64,000 nt of DNA. Origin: Diphasiastrum complanatum (taxonomy: Eukaryota > Streptophyta > Lycopodiopsida > Lycopodiales > Lycopodiaceae). The stretch lies in the NCBI GenBank assembly GCA_029204225.1, contig CM055109.1, positions 26,726,178 to 26,790,177 on the forward strand, written 5' to 3'. The notes under the pieces were generated by a model, which worked only from the letters and a program-made list of their open reading frames with translations, had not been told where the DNA came from and did no database searches. Position 1 is the stretch's first letter, and every line of letters starts with the position of its first letter. Position numbers and translations under genes: made by a program. Below are positions 1-55,200 of the stretch, piece after piece.

Positions 1-292
1 ATGCCATACTTGTAAGGCAAGTCCAAAGAGAAATGAGACAAAAATCAACTATTGCCTGACCGTAAAAGTAGAGAAAAGACCATATATTGACAATAAAGTT
101 GAGAGGTTCAAGAGTAACATGCATCTTATATGTTTTTTGTGTTACATTATGTATGGTCTATCACTTTTGATTATATGTATTCACTAGTATATTTTTTATG
201 CCATAAATATCATGTGAACGAAATTTTATTGTTGATCATTCATAACAACTAACGTTCTACTTAACTGTACCAATCAATTTTCCTAATTTCAG
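1..292 (+). other. 3' end of an OSC intron
   Basis: This AT-rich sequence has no exon-like block. It ends in a pyrimidine-rich tract and the AG at 291-292 used by the first visible exon. Confidence 0.7.
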
Positions 293-43649
<43,357 letters not shown>

Positions 43650-45640
43650 TGCAAGGATTTACTATTTAGATAAGAGTACTTCTATCATTATGACAAGGGG
43701 TACTACAGCAATTTTAAAATAAACAAATTTATGTATCCATAGTGGTCAAGTTGGGATAACAGGTCTACATGTAATTTTGGAAACCCAAATTCAAAAGCTT
43801 TTATTTCAAACACGAGTTGTGGCAAAATGTGCCCAACATTGTGTATTTCAAACACTTGTTCAAAAATCCATAACTCGCTAGCACAAATGTTATATCAAAT
43901 CCTTTCATAGGCATGTTCTTCATATATACATCTATTGATTAGAGAAATTGAGCCATTGATTTTGAGCAGATTACAAGCAAGATATAGTGTGCTAAACATG
44001 TGAAAGTATTGGTCAAATTTTGATATTTTAGAATGTTTGTTTGTAATACCACATCTTTCGCTACATTATTTCATGTTTGTCAATTTAAAAAAATCTTACA
44101 TGACCATAGCAACATTAAAAAATCATATTGGAGTTTTATTAAAATAGATATGGGCATTAATAGTTTTTTATTTCAAGTGTTGAAATGTATTGTTTGAACA
44201 ATGAAGTTGGAAGCACAATTTGTAATTTAAAATCACAACAATTTAGTGCATGTTTGTCCATGTAAAAATGACAAAATAAAAATAAATTATAGTTTCATTG
44301 CATAGATATATTTATATACAAAATATAGCACAAATGAGTCATATTTATTGCTCGACTTTCACATGAAATTGATAGAATTGAATTTTGACATTTCTATGTC
44401 TAGCTATTTTTCAATGAGTGAGCATGAGTTTGTGGCATCGTACACTTTTGTGTGCACGAGTGTGCTAAAACAACCCTAATGTTGCTCTCATTTTTATTTT
44501 TACTTTGTACTCTGTCAAAAATCAATAGTAAATGTAATTTTCTTAAAGAGTGATTGTTTGTGTGCGTTTGGAAAAGAGACATTTAGAATTTCACATGCTC
44601 AAAATTAGCCATCTAAATTGCAGTTGTCCAAATATTTAGCATAGATATTTATGCTTGTGCAAATTAATACCTTTGCAAAATATATGGACATGTATATGAG
44701 ATATAATTTTCTTATCTATAGCTATATGCTATTCTAAGGTCTTTAAATTACATCTTTACAACTACAAAATTACACAATATTTGGAAAAAAAAAACTTTTT
44801 TTTATTCTTGAATCTGCTTTGTTATCAAAACAATGATTTTGGCTAATGTTTTTTAAGGAAGTTCTATTACAACTTCAATTTTAGGGCATAAGGAGATTAT
44901 GTTTTTTTGTAATACTTTGCTATATCACACTTTTCAAAAACTACAACATATTCAACTCTCTTTTATTTTAATACAAAATATTATCAAAGATGAAGACTCG
45001 TATTTAAAACAATATAGAAGTACCATCAACATTTTTGTATAAGAAAATTTAATTCTATATTCACATGACCTTATTCGGCTAAGTATAATTTAAAGATCGA
45101 ATCTATTTAAACTTAAAGGCAAACTTATAGTAAAGGTAGAATGATATTAGTTAAAGACATTTTTTAAAGTCCACGAACTTAAACGACACTGACCAGTCAA
45201 CCACACTTGTGTCTCTTCTAAACATTGCAGATATCTTATGTGTCATATTTTCATTGGATATGAATTGTGTGGCAATCTGACAACTAAGTTGTGAAAACAT
45301 GCATTTTAAGATCTCAAAATGATCTACAAGTAAGAGAGGTTATACATTTTAAAACTAGATTGATCAAACTCATATTTTTTCATGTAACAAAACTAGCCTT
45401 TGATCTTGAAAAGAGCTCTCAAACACAAGATGAAAGCAACCATCAAGCACAAGGCATTCAAGAGCATATGAGTGAAGTTGCAAAGCATTTATTAGCTTCA
45501 AATCATATGTATCCAAATACATGTGAAAATTACAAAGAAATAAATCCTTGCTCTTGGCCTCCTACAACAAGACTAAATAAAGCTCCCTCTCTCAAATTCT
45601 CAAAGAGAGTGTGTACAATGAGATCTCCATCTAACATATC
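43650..45640. other. OSC downstream region, nothing recognised
   Basis: AT-rich sequence after the OSC stop codon. No gene or clear repeat is seen. Confidence 0.5.
43718..43723 (+). promoter_or_regulatory. Candidate polyadenylation signal of the OSC gene
   Basis: AATAAA lies about 70 bases after the stop codon, in AT-rich sequence. Plant poly(A) signals are loose, so this is only a candidate. Confidence 0.3.
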
Positions 45641-47520
45641 ATGTGAGTTCAAGTTCCTCCTACATTTAGCATGTGGTAGACCTTAGAATGTAATTGGACC
45701 TCTCATTATGAACCTCAAAATATAATTGAACTTCACAATCCATCAAGATGAGATTGATGTGATGAGGTGCTGTAATGAGGTGCATCATTTTCATTTGTGT
45801 TTTTCTTGGCCAATGCATTTTGATGAGGTGACTAGGAACAAGTGATGTCATTCTTGATGTCATGTTGCTCACAATATTTTTGAAACTTTGTGGAGATGTA
45901 CTCTCCACCTTCATCCAACATGATGTCAAGTAATGTCCTTTTTCATGCCAAATTGGTTTTCTACAAGAGCTTTGAACTTCAAGAAAGTGTCAAACACCAT
46001 TGCTTCTTATGATAAGAGATAAATACAAGTGAATCTAGAGTAGTCATCTATGGAGGAAACAAACATGGTGGCACGACCATTGCTTTTAATTGATGAAAAG
46101 TGAACATCTGAGTGCACAATTTGACAAAGATTTGGGAAAACCAATTGTCTTCTCCTCCTTAATCATGAAATACATGGATTTGTAGTTGGGATGGCCGCCC
46201 AACCTCTTGTGCCAAAGCTCCTCCTTTGACATCTTGCACTTGGCCATCAACCCACAAAGGTTAGCTTCATCATTAGCATCCAACTTAAAAAATTCTTTCA
46301 AATTGTGTTCCTCTTGTTATCACTTTATCATTTCTCTTGATGAAGTAAGCATCCACACCAAAATCAACATGGAGACCATCATCAAGCAACACTCAAAATA
46401 TTTTTGGTGATATTTGGCACATAAAGGACACCATCTTGCTCTAAGATTTTGGTGGATCCTAGATCTATTGGCACACTACCAATTCCCTCAATTTTGCACT
46501 TAGTATTCATTTGTAGTGCAAATTATTTTTCTAGTGCCTTCATAAGATGCAAGATGATTGAAAGCTCCTCTTTGGCTAGTCATATCGGAGTGCTAGCACC
46601 ACTATCTATCCACCAAGGATTTTTACCTTTAAATCTAGAAGAAAAGTAAATTGACATCATAAGATTTCTCCTTTTCACTCTCCTCTCCTTCATTAAAGGG
46701 ATTACTTTGCTTACCACTTTTTTTCTTGAAGCATTCCGAAGCAAAAATTTTCTTCTTATCACAATAGAAGCACTTCATCTTGGATTTATCCTTCTTGCCA
46801 CTTGTTGATGGTGGTGATGTATCATCACCTTCCTCCTTGAGTTTTTCCTTCTTCTTGAAATGTGCCTTCCCATTGTCTTTGCCATTACCTTGGGTGATGA
46901 GCGTCTTCTCTTCCCCTTCCTTTGTGATTTGCCCCATCATTTCAAGCTTGTGCTCTTTCCTGCTCTCCTCGGCCACCAAGACCCCTTGTAGACTCTCAAT
47001 GGATGGAAGCTCCCCTTGAATAGCATAAGATTAGACAAGTTTAGAGAAATCCTTATTAAGACCATCAAAACAATTTGGACAGGCTTTGTGACTTGATAGC
47101 ATATCTACAATACATGCAAGCACTCTAGTAATCCTTCGCCCCCAACACATAGCTTTGGGCACTCTCTCATTTGTTTTGAGAATTTTGGAGATTTTGGTTT
47201 CTCAAAGTGAGAAGCCTAGATGTATTCTTGGATTCATAGATAGTTTGCAAAGTATCTCAAGCCTCCTTGGCTAAGATGGGAGCTCCAATCTCTCTTAGGA
47301 GCTCATTTGAAACATTCATATTGATGCCATGTAAGGCCATCCTTAAATTTCACAAATTCTTGTAGATTTTGAGGTTCCTCTTCAATTCAACTCACAATAT
47401 GAATGAGATCTTGAAAAACTAAGATGGATTTCATCCTCATTTTCCATATGAAATAGTTGGATGAGTTCAATCTTTCACTTGCCTCCAGTAGAAAAGCTCC
47501 TACTGATGCCATAATGAGGA
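45640..47520 (-). pseudogene. Decayed Ty1/copia element (gag knuckle, protease, integrase)
   Basis: In minus-strand order from about 47000: a Lys/Glu-rich Gag segment with a zinc knuckle CFYCDKKKIFASEC (the usual His is Ile), a protease start WWIDSGAST with the catalytic DSGA, and a pre-integrase segment LWHKRLGGHPNYKS. An integrase segment follows, visible in mixed frames near 45666-45929. No RT follows. The region right of 47020 reads as further degraded gag. It is a different copia family from the one at 39690-41353. Confidence 0.7.
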
Positions 47521-47879
47521 AGTATTTGTACAAAGAGTACACACGTGTGAAATGACTCTACAAATTGATTTTGTGGCCTTCAAGCAACTAGATTTGAACA
47601 AGAGTTAAAATTCTAGAAAGATCTACAAAGATCTAGATCACAATTCTTAGAATCAATCTCCACCGAATCTAGTCAAAGAGAAAAGTGGATCTTACCAAGA
47701 TCATTCAAACTTGACACCAAAAATATGTGAAAAATAAAAAGTGGCTCTTACCAAGATCACTCATACTTGACACCAACATGCTTGTTGAGACCCCAAGAAA
47801 CCTTGAAATCATGATTTTTGCACTCAAAAACATGCATAAGATGATCAAATTATTGAAGTACTGTTAATTACATAGGTAT

Positions 47880-48370
47880 GTAACATTCCTTTCCCCTAAA
47901 CTTAAATTTTTCTTGTTAGGAAAAACTTGGAATATTCTTCTGGAGATCAGCCTCCTTTTCCCAGGTATCTTCCTCTTCTGACTTGCCCTTCACCTGATTA
48001 AAATTTTTTGAAGCACTCTATTCCTTAGAGTTCTTTGCCAGCTATTAATAATTGCCTCGGGTTCAGGTGGTCCACTCGCGGACTCATCACGAAGCTCTAC
48101 TAGATCTTCCATAGGGACCACCAGGGTTTTCCCAACCCCCAACGAGGGTTTTAACTTACTAACGTAATAAACATGATGAATTTCAACGTTAGTTGGAAGG
48201 TCTACCTGTATGTGACCTTGTTAATCACTTGGATAACTTTAAAAGGACCGCAATACCTAGGCGTCAACTTTACACACTGACCAGTTTTCAAGGAAGCAAT
48301 AACATGCAGACCATTGAGATGGAGAGAGCAATTAGGTGATAAACTTTCAAGAGCTGAACAGTCTATGATC
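47880..48370 (-). pseudogene. Ty3/gypsy integrase C-terminal remnant
   Basis: Minus-strand frames read KLTPRYCGPFKVIQVINKVT followed by YRL, the conserved end of gypsy integrases. Further on comes GKSEEEDTWEKEADLQKNIP, resembling VKWKGxSxEEATWE...L...FP. Stops interrupt it. It lies directly upstream of the MDR pseudogene and may have replaced its 5' exons. Confidence 0.6.
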
Positions 48371-48432
48371 TTCCTTTCTTTTCATGTTCGGATCATATGG
48401 GAACCATAGTGTTCCACATATCAAGCTAATGT

Positions 48433-49313
48433 ATGTGTTTTGTGTACAAGATCGGGGAAGGGGTGACATTGTGCTCTCCAGGACAGCGGGTTCACCTTGA
48501 CATCACATACGCGTACTTCGTAGCAAAGTTCCAAGGATCGTGGCAAGACTATATGCTGATCAAAGAAGAACATGTAGTCCATGTTCCAAAAAGGGTTGCA
48601 GATGACATCGCTGCTCAACTCAGCTCTAATCCTTTTACAGTATATGTGCTTTTGAAAGAGATCGATTCTCCCAAAGGAGAGCACCTTTTGATAACTGCCG
48701 CTGCATCTGTAGTTGGCAGGTGTGCGTCATTTGACTTTGATCGATTTAAGTGGGCGCATCTTTGCTTCAATTCACTACTTTTAAGTTTTAATTTGAGTGC
48801 TTGTTCATACACCTCGGCGAGGATATTCTAAAGCTTTTCTGTGTGCTTGAAAGTTAGCGATAAATTGATCACATGAATTTTGACAAAGGTTTTGCACTCT
48901 TCATCTTTCCTTTCACAGAACTAAATACCTGCTTTTCAAGCACTCAGTTCTCTACAGATCTTAATAGTTCGTGAAAACTAATTGAAAGTGTTTCCTTTGT
49001 GTTCCAGAGTGTGGCAGCTTCTGTAAGAGATGGAGGCCAGGTGCTGGTGGTAGGCGAGCTGGGGAGTGGTGATGTGATCGTTTCACAAAGGGCTTTATGG
49101 AGGAAGCTGCAAAATACTTCATGGAATGCAGGGCCTTACCTCGTGGACAAACAGAAGAGGGAGGCTGCTATCAAAGCATGCTGCAAGCTTTTTGAGGAGG
49201 GGATATGGACACTTCCACCAGCTCTCAAATTTGATCTCTCAGATTTCAAACAAGCTTTGCATGAAACCAAAAAGCCTGCGAGAGCTGGAAAAGTATTGCT
49301 ACAATCTAAATGA
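48433..49313 (+). pseudogene. Medium-chain dehydrogenase/reductase (quinone/enoyl reductase-like) pseudogene
   Basis: Two exon-like blocks are seen. The first, ending at 48719, encodes KIGEGVTLCSPGQRVHLD, a GSWQDYMLI segment, PKRVADDIAAQLSSNPFTVY, then GEHLLITAAASVVGR. This is the GroES-like domain and the start of the Rossmann fold of zinc-independent MDR enzymes. The second, 49008-49313, encodes VRDGGQVLVVGELGSGD to KKPARAGKVLLQSK and a stop, the usual C-terminus. About 90 residues of the Rossmann domain between them are absent from the 288-bp gap, which has GT-AG-like ends. The phases do not match: joining gives an immediate stop. N-terminal exons are also missing, with gypsy sequence directly upstream. 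So it is a gene fragment with lost exons. Function would be NAD(P)H-dependent reduction if intact; the exact subfamily is uncertain. Confidence 0.75.
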
Positions 49314-49583
49314 GACCTGTCCTGCACACTTTATATCCACTTCGTCAATAGGCATGCAGCTGAAGCTGTCTCCTGTATATTGTCACTAACAAAGAGAGTG
49401 TCCACTGCCAACCTCTGAAGCATTACGAATAGCATTTTCTATGATAACAACATATCAATTATTAACGGAATTTTAGTAAAATTGCTTGCTTTCTGTAGTT
49501 GATATTCTTTCTTTCCCTGCTCAACCTCTGTAAATCGGAACAATCCACGAACTCTAGTGACGCTGATCTTTGCAATAATAATC

Positions 49584-49621
49584 CATGTGCATTGAGCTAC
49601 TGGGTTAGCTCAATGCACATG
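49584..49621. repeat. Perfect 16-bp inverted repeat (hairpin)
   Basis: CATGTGCATTGAGCTA and TAGCTCAATGCACATG pair perfectly around a six-base loop. The right arm recurs in the second tandem unit at 49750. Confidence 0.9.
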
Positions 49622-49870
49622 CTGGTGGACTATGAAATAAAACACCTCATTTCTGAAACCCACTGGCTATGTACTCATTCAAATCCAGCAGCATGAAAAT
49701 TGAAATCAATCAAGCTCTGCAACACTCACTTCATTTCAAGCTACTTGAGTAGCTCAATGCACATGCTGTGGACTATGAAATAAAACACCTCATTTCTGAA
49801 ACCACCCATTTGTTATCGATTCATTCAAATCCAGCAACATGACATCAGTCCAGCTCTGCAACTCTCTCAC
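49606..49870. repeat. 144-bp imperfect tandem duplication
   Basis: TAGCTCAATGCACATGCTG starts at 49606 and again at 49750. Both continue GGACTATGAAATAAAACACC and CATTTCTGAAACC, and later CATTCAAATCCAGCA. Confidence 0.85.
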
Positions 49871-52133
49871 TCACTTCTGAAAAGATATTTCATCAGTAGC
49901 ATTCTATGCACTGTGAATAACAGAGTATTCTGTGCAAGTTTTATCAACCCTGAGTGATTTCACCAACTGCCTGTACACATTTTTTTCCAAGATAGCAAAG
50001 GTTTGGGTTTGCATATAGAAAAACTCCACAAGATTCACTGGATTGAATGTGATCATGATACACGTGTTTCAGTCATTTACCACATCAGATATCATCCATC
50101 TAACTTAAATTATCATCCACAACAACTCATAAATGGAACTTAAAGATTTGCACACTCCATGAAAAAAGCATAAATCTCTTTTCCAAACCCAACTTCTCAC
50201 TACAATCACTTGTCTTGTATTTTACAAGTTGCAATGCACATAAAACTTTAATTTTCTGTTGCTGAATTATAATAAGATTCTATTGATTTGAGGCATATGG
50301 AATATTTGACCTAGTAGCTAAGAGAGGACATTATGGCTCTTTGTAATCCATCTGAGTTGTCCTATTTTAAAAGTGATGTGTTTCAGAGAACTCCCCTCAT
50401 TTTTACATGATTTTAATGCCAATTTTTTTGTACATGAATGACATATTTGACTTACTCTAATGACTAGAAAAGGTTATTGGATGCTTGATCCACCAAATTC
50501 CTATCCCCATAACATGTTTCACGGATTGCTTTCCGCACTACCCAATCATAAAACACATTTAAGCTCACTATGCAATTTTATCGTAGGTTTTTTCGACAAC
50601 AAATCTTGCTAACCTTGTAGCACAGCACATGAGTGACAACAAGCTTTCAGTGCCATATTTCAAGTTGAATGGCATGTAGTAGATTTAGTAAGCAATTTGA
50701 AAACATGGAAATGTATGTATAATGCTTCTCATGGAGGAAATGCCAACATCCTTGTTTGTCTTGTATAAAAAATTGATGTCTTGAGATAAATAACGTTCCA
50801 ACAAGAGATCCAGAGGACATGATTTTCAACCAATATTGCTAATTACTTTGATCAAGGTCCACATATGCACTTTGCATGTCAAGGTCCTCATATTTGATTC
50901 ACTTGAAGCACGAAACCCAAATCAGCCTCCAATATAGTAATAGCAAGATAGGAAGAAGTACTATCAAAAGAAGGTTCTCTCAAGGGAAATGTGAACATAG
51001 AGATTAGTGACAAATTGTCAAGTAAATCAAAGGATGTTGCAAATAACCATTCATTGGTGATGCAAAGGCTAGAAATTTGTTTTCTTATCACATGATACCC
51101 TTTGTTCTATACAACATTTAAAAAGATTTTGTTGTGGCACCATTGGACTTTGAAAACAAGGGCAATACAAGATAAAAAGAGCAATAGTGTGGAAAGATTT
51201 AGACACTTTGATTGGTGTGTAGAGAGCATCTTTGATAACAATATTGCATCCTTACAAAGGTATTGTGAGCAATTTGTTGCATGTGTTACCCATTATATAA
51301 TATGCATTTCAATCTTTATTTTTGTTTGTAATTTTAAATATTGGTAGATGGTTTTCTTTGATAATGACAAACTAAAAACTAGTTGCAACATATCCTATTG
51401 CATCAAGCAACCTAGATTATATGGAAGTCTTGGCATATAGTTTTCACAAGGCAAGGAGAAATCACATTGGCAAGCAAGAGGAGCCATCTTGGAGGATATA
51501 ACTCACAAAAGGTCTATCTATATCAATTCTTTTGATAATTCTAGAAAAGAGCTAAATCTAGATATCAAGCCAAATACTCAACATGTCATCTCATTTAGAT
51601 AAGCATTTCACCATGTGATGAAAAGTGGACCTTTTGAAATCAATGACAGTGGTCCAATCATAAAATTGTGGTATAATTGGAATTGCGAGTGTGCACTAAA
51701 ATTTGGTCCATTGGGATGCATATTTCACTTTTTGCTTCTTGCCATTGACACATATTATGGATTCGCCCTTAATGAGCGTGGATTGGTTGCTGGCAATATA
51801 GCTCCTTATTGTTGGAAGAAGGAAAGAAGACTCAATGGGAAAAGAGTGCATTCGATAGATGCTACTATCGGGCTCTACAAAAAAATCCTTCTTCTAATGA
51901 GTGACTACACATATCAAATTTGAACAAAATTGTTTTGACAATTGCCACATTCAATTCTACTTTTTTCTTAGACAAACACAATAGCGTGAGTATTGATGTA
52001 GAAAGTATTCGATAGCTGATTAGAGCAAGTAGTTAACTTCAAAACAAGTGGCAACATGTTCTGTTAAAATTTGATAGTTCGACCCCCTTCAATAATCTTT
52101 GTCATTATTGTTGTCGATGTCGAATGTTGTTTT

Positions 52134-52218
52134 GGCTAAAAGCATGGTTTGGTGGTACAACATGGACTGTCAAGGACACTACCTTTTTTGGGTGTAGTAC
52201 ACTACCTTTTTATTGGAG

Positions 52219-52310
<92 letters not shown>

Positions 52311-52497
52311 GCCCACCACTTACCCCCCAATACTCCAAGAGGGTAGTCCCATCATTACTAGGGATGCCTTCATTACATTAACTTGTGGGTAACATCTATC
52401 AAGCTCCCTCCCAAATCCCAAAAAGTGAAATGTACTACCCAAAAGGTACAATGAAAAATGGGTTCTTTTTTTGTACCACCAAACCATGCTTTTAGCC
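52134..52497. mobile_element. MITE with 27-bp terminal inverted repeats and internal (GA)n
   Basis: The left end, GGCTAAAAGCATGGTTTGGT plus seven more bases (52134-52160), is the exact complement of 52471-52497. Flanks read TTT on both sides (52131-52133, 52498-52500), a possible 3-bp target duplication, though T runs make this weak. No transposase is encoded. An (GA)n array (52220-52307) lies inside. Confidence 0.8.
52220..52307 (+). repeat. (GA)n microsatellite inside a MITE
   Basis: About 44 GA units. Confidence 0.95.
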
Positions 52498-52959
52498 TTT
52501 TGGTTTTGAGGTATCAAAACTTTATAAACGTAGGTTGTACAATGCAACGATAATGAATGCTAAGTGCTTGGGAGATAATTGGGTGACCATTGCACATGAA
52601 GTAGTCTAGAAAGAATTCTCATATATGGCATAGTAAATATGTAGCAACATTTTGCCCATAACTTCAATTGGTAGAATTTTTATTGGTAAAGTCAATGGCT
52701 AATGGTAATGAAAGCTTAATCTTAATTATATACTTGTCCTACTATTGCTAGAAACAACTTTCTTTACATAGATTTCTAATATATCATGATGACATCAAGA
52801 ATTATGATGCTTAACTAGGAAAATTTCATGTATAATTGCTAGTTCCCACATAGCTAGATGTTGATTTCTTGACATACCCTTGAGTTAAAGAAAAATCATG
52901 CTTGAGTGTGGATTTTTAAGATACTTTTGATATCCCATAACTTGCATGAACATGTTCTC

Positions 52960-52961
<2 letters not shown>

Positions 52962-52992
<31 letters not shown>
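52962..52992. repeat. (GT)n microsatellite
   Basis: About 15 GT units. Confidence 0.95.
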
Positions 52993-52996
<4 letters not shown>

Positions 52997-53318
52997 AAAA
53001 AAGCATTCTTATAAACTGATGAAGCTCTTATACCATACTACTACTACTAAAACATTTTTCAGCTACTTGAATAGAGTGTGATGTGGATTGAAAATTGGGG
53101 GTTTATGCTTGCACCTATAGTTCTCACATGATCATAGTAGTTTTCTTTAAGCTTGGATAATGACAACATGGATGGAACAATGCTACTTACATTTTCATAA
53201 AGTTAAAGTGTAATATGGGACATGTGATCTCTTTACAATGACATGTGTGTATCGCTTGTTTTGAAGAGTATGATAGTGTTGTGGGTTGTCATAGATTGTA
53301 GTTATCTTGTATGTACTG

Positions 53319-53320
<2 letters not shown>

Positions 53321-53349
<29 letters not shown>
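53321..53349. repeat. (CA)n microsatellite
   Basis: About 14 CA units. Confidence 0.95.
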
Positions 53350-53351
<2 letters not shown>

Positions 53352-53611
53352 ACACTAGCTTTCATATCGATGTAAATTCTTGATAATATAAACCTCTGCA
53401 CTTAGAATGTGGAACAATATATAGCTTTTATTAGGCTATTAGTTGGATCAAACATTTGTCATTTCCTTCGGAAACAAGGTTTGAATCCCAACAAGAGACA
53501 CATCTAGGAAGAAGTGTTATTGGCAAGGTATTTAGTAAATGAGTTCTTAAATGTTGTACATATGCTCTACTAGTCATTTTGTGCTATCATGTTGAATTCT
53601 TTTGGAGGTTC

Positions 53612-53873
53612 TGTTAGAAATCAATGATAAACTTCATTGTTACTGTTTACGAGGTACATTAATGTTGACAACTGTGACCAGCTGTCATTAGTCGTAGGCT
53701 AGTCTATTAGTCTACTCGTAGGTTTTCTCTCTCTATCAGGGGTTCAGGGTTTATTTGCACATTTACATTCTGTATGAGTTAGTGTGAGAGAGTGACAGTG
53801 CGTGTTCTTCTTTCGCCTTCTTGTGGTGATTGCTTATGGTGAATGCTTGATGTTGCATATCTAATTCTTTACA
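53612..53873 (+). repeat. Copia 5' LTR
   Basis: 262 bp, TG...CA, paired with 56648-56910. Confidence 0.95.
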
Positions 53874-54823
53874 TGGTATTAGAGCAGCAATAGGCCTGCA
53901 TGCCTGATCAGTGGATACAGCTTGTCACAGGCTCCGCAATGAAGTGAGAAAGTCCTTCACGGGAGGTGAAAGCTTGGAGAGATAAAAACGGCTGGAAGAA
54001 ATCATTCTTTGGTGTATTTTGCAAGTTTGGAGCTCAGAATCATCAGTGGAAAATGAAGACACAGTCCTGGAGGCATCAGAAAGGCCAGGGCAGCATCAAA
54101 CAAGTTGAAAATTTGTTGAGTGGGGAGATTTTTACAATACTTCCTAGTTGTTGTGAAAAGCACAGTCCCGGAGGCATCCAAAAGGCCAGGGCAGCATCAG
54201 ACAGATTGAAAATATGTTGAGTGGGGGAGATTCTTACAATACTTCCTAGTTGTTGTGGAAAGTGCTATTTGTGTGAGATGTTTGCCAAGAAATCTCTCAT
54301 TTGTCTGTTTGGAGTACCACAAATCACACTAGATAGTGTCTTGTACTATCATTCAGAGTTAGAAAGCTTCATACTTTTCACATTACTGATAGTTGTCTGT
54401 TTGAATGATCACTCGTTTTGAAATCTAAGCAAAGAGGAGGCGTAGCCGCCGCGCCGAAGTAGGGAATCTAGAATATTCCCTCTGAAAGTTCCTATATTCT
54501 CTCTTTTTTATATCCGTACCAATATCGGATCCAAGCGCGCTAGTTGAAGAGAAACCCGAGTAGTCGTACATCCGCGCTCCAGTCCGATATTGTCCTTACC
54601 GATATCGGATCCAAGCACATGAGCTAAAAAAAATTTGAGTAGTTGTACATCCGTGCTCCAGTCCAATATCGCATGCTCCAATATCATATCCACGCGCAGA
54701 AGTTAAGGAGGATCTTGAGCAGCCATACTTCCACACTCCATTCCGATATCAGGTGTATAACCAGAAAGAAATATACAGTTTTGTGGTGTGATAAATTACT
54801 TGATCTGGACTCATCTGTTCAGT

Positions 54824-54960
54824 AATGGCAACTCTAAGCGAGAGTGTCCTCAATGAGTCAAGCCAATTGGAAGGAGCCGGCAACTATGCAGTTTGAAAAT
54901 TCAAACTAAAAAATATTTTGATGGAAAAGGAGCTATGGGAGATCGTGACAGGTAAAGAGA
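54824..54960 (+). pseudogene. Copia gag, N-terminal stub
   Basis: It begins MATLSESVLNESSQLEGAGN and reads to ELWEIVTG with one in-frame stop. This fits the copia Gag start (LxGxNYxxW ... LWxxV). The following gag and protease are deleted. Confidence 0.65.
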
Positions 54961-55019
54961 CAAGGCCAGTGATTAAAGAAGATCAGCGGACATTTTACAG
55001 GAGAAAATGGAAAGCTTAA

Positions 55020-55160
55020 GAGCAAGGGTTTGCCAAATACTTTTTGGGCAGAAGCATGCAACACAACTACTCATATCTTGAATCGGTGTCCTACGAAGTC
55101 CGTGGAGGGTAAGACACCTTACGAAGCTTTTACTGGAAAGAAACCTAATGTTTTACGCTA
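55020..55160 (+). pseudogene. Copia integrase fragment
   Basis: A + frame reads FWAEACNTTTHILNRCPTKS, then GKTPYEAFTGKKPNVL. This is the conserved late core of copia integrases. It joins RT almost directly, so the integrase C-terminal part is deleted. Confidence 0.8.
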
Positions 55161-55200
55161 AGGTACCTGATGAAAAACGAAAGAAGCTGGGACGTGGAAC

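Larger units (their letters stand above)
49314..52130. other. Intergenic region with a short duplication; no gene recognised
   Basis: After the MDR remnant there is a hairpin and a 144-bp tandem duplication (49584-49870). The rest is AT-rich. A 102-residue frame at 51615-51923 (starting MMKSGPFEINDSGPI) has no recognised domain and no supporting context. Confidence 0.5.
52501..53606. other. Intergenic, AT-rich with (GT)n and (CA)n arrays
   Basis: No gene is seen. It contains (GT)n at 52962-52992 and (CA)n at 53321-53349. Confidence 0.6.

Noticed and set aside
45291-45686. A 131-residue + strand protein
   Set aside because: No domain is recognised and its right end overlaps the minus-strand copia remnant. 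It is likely chance or antisense.
51615-51923. A possible small gene of 102 residues
   Set aside because: No motif, splice context or neighbouring gene supports it, so it is mentioned only as an unassigned frame.
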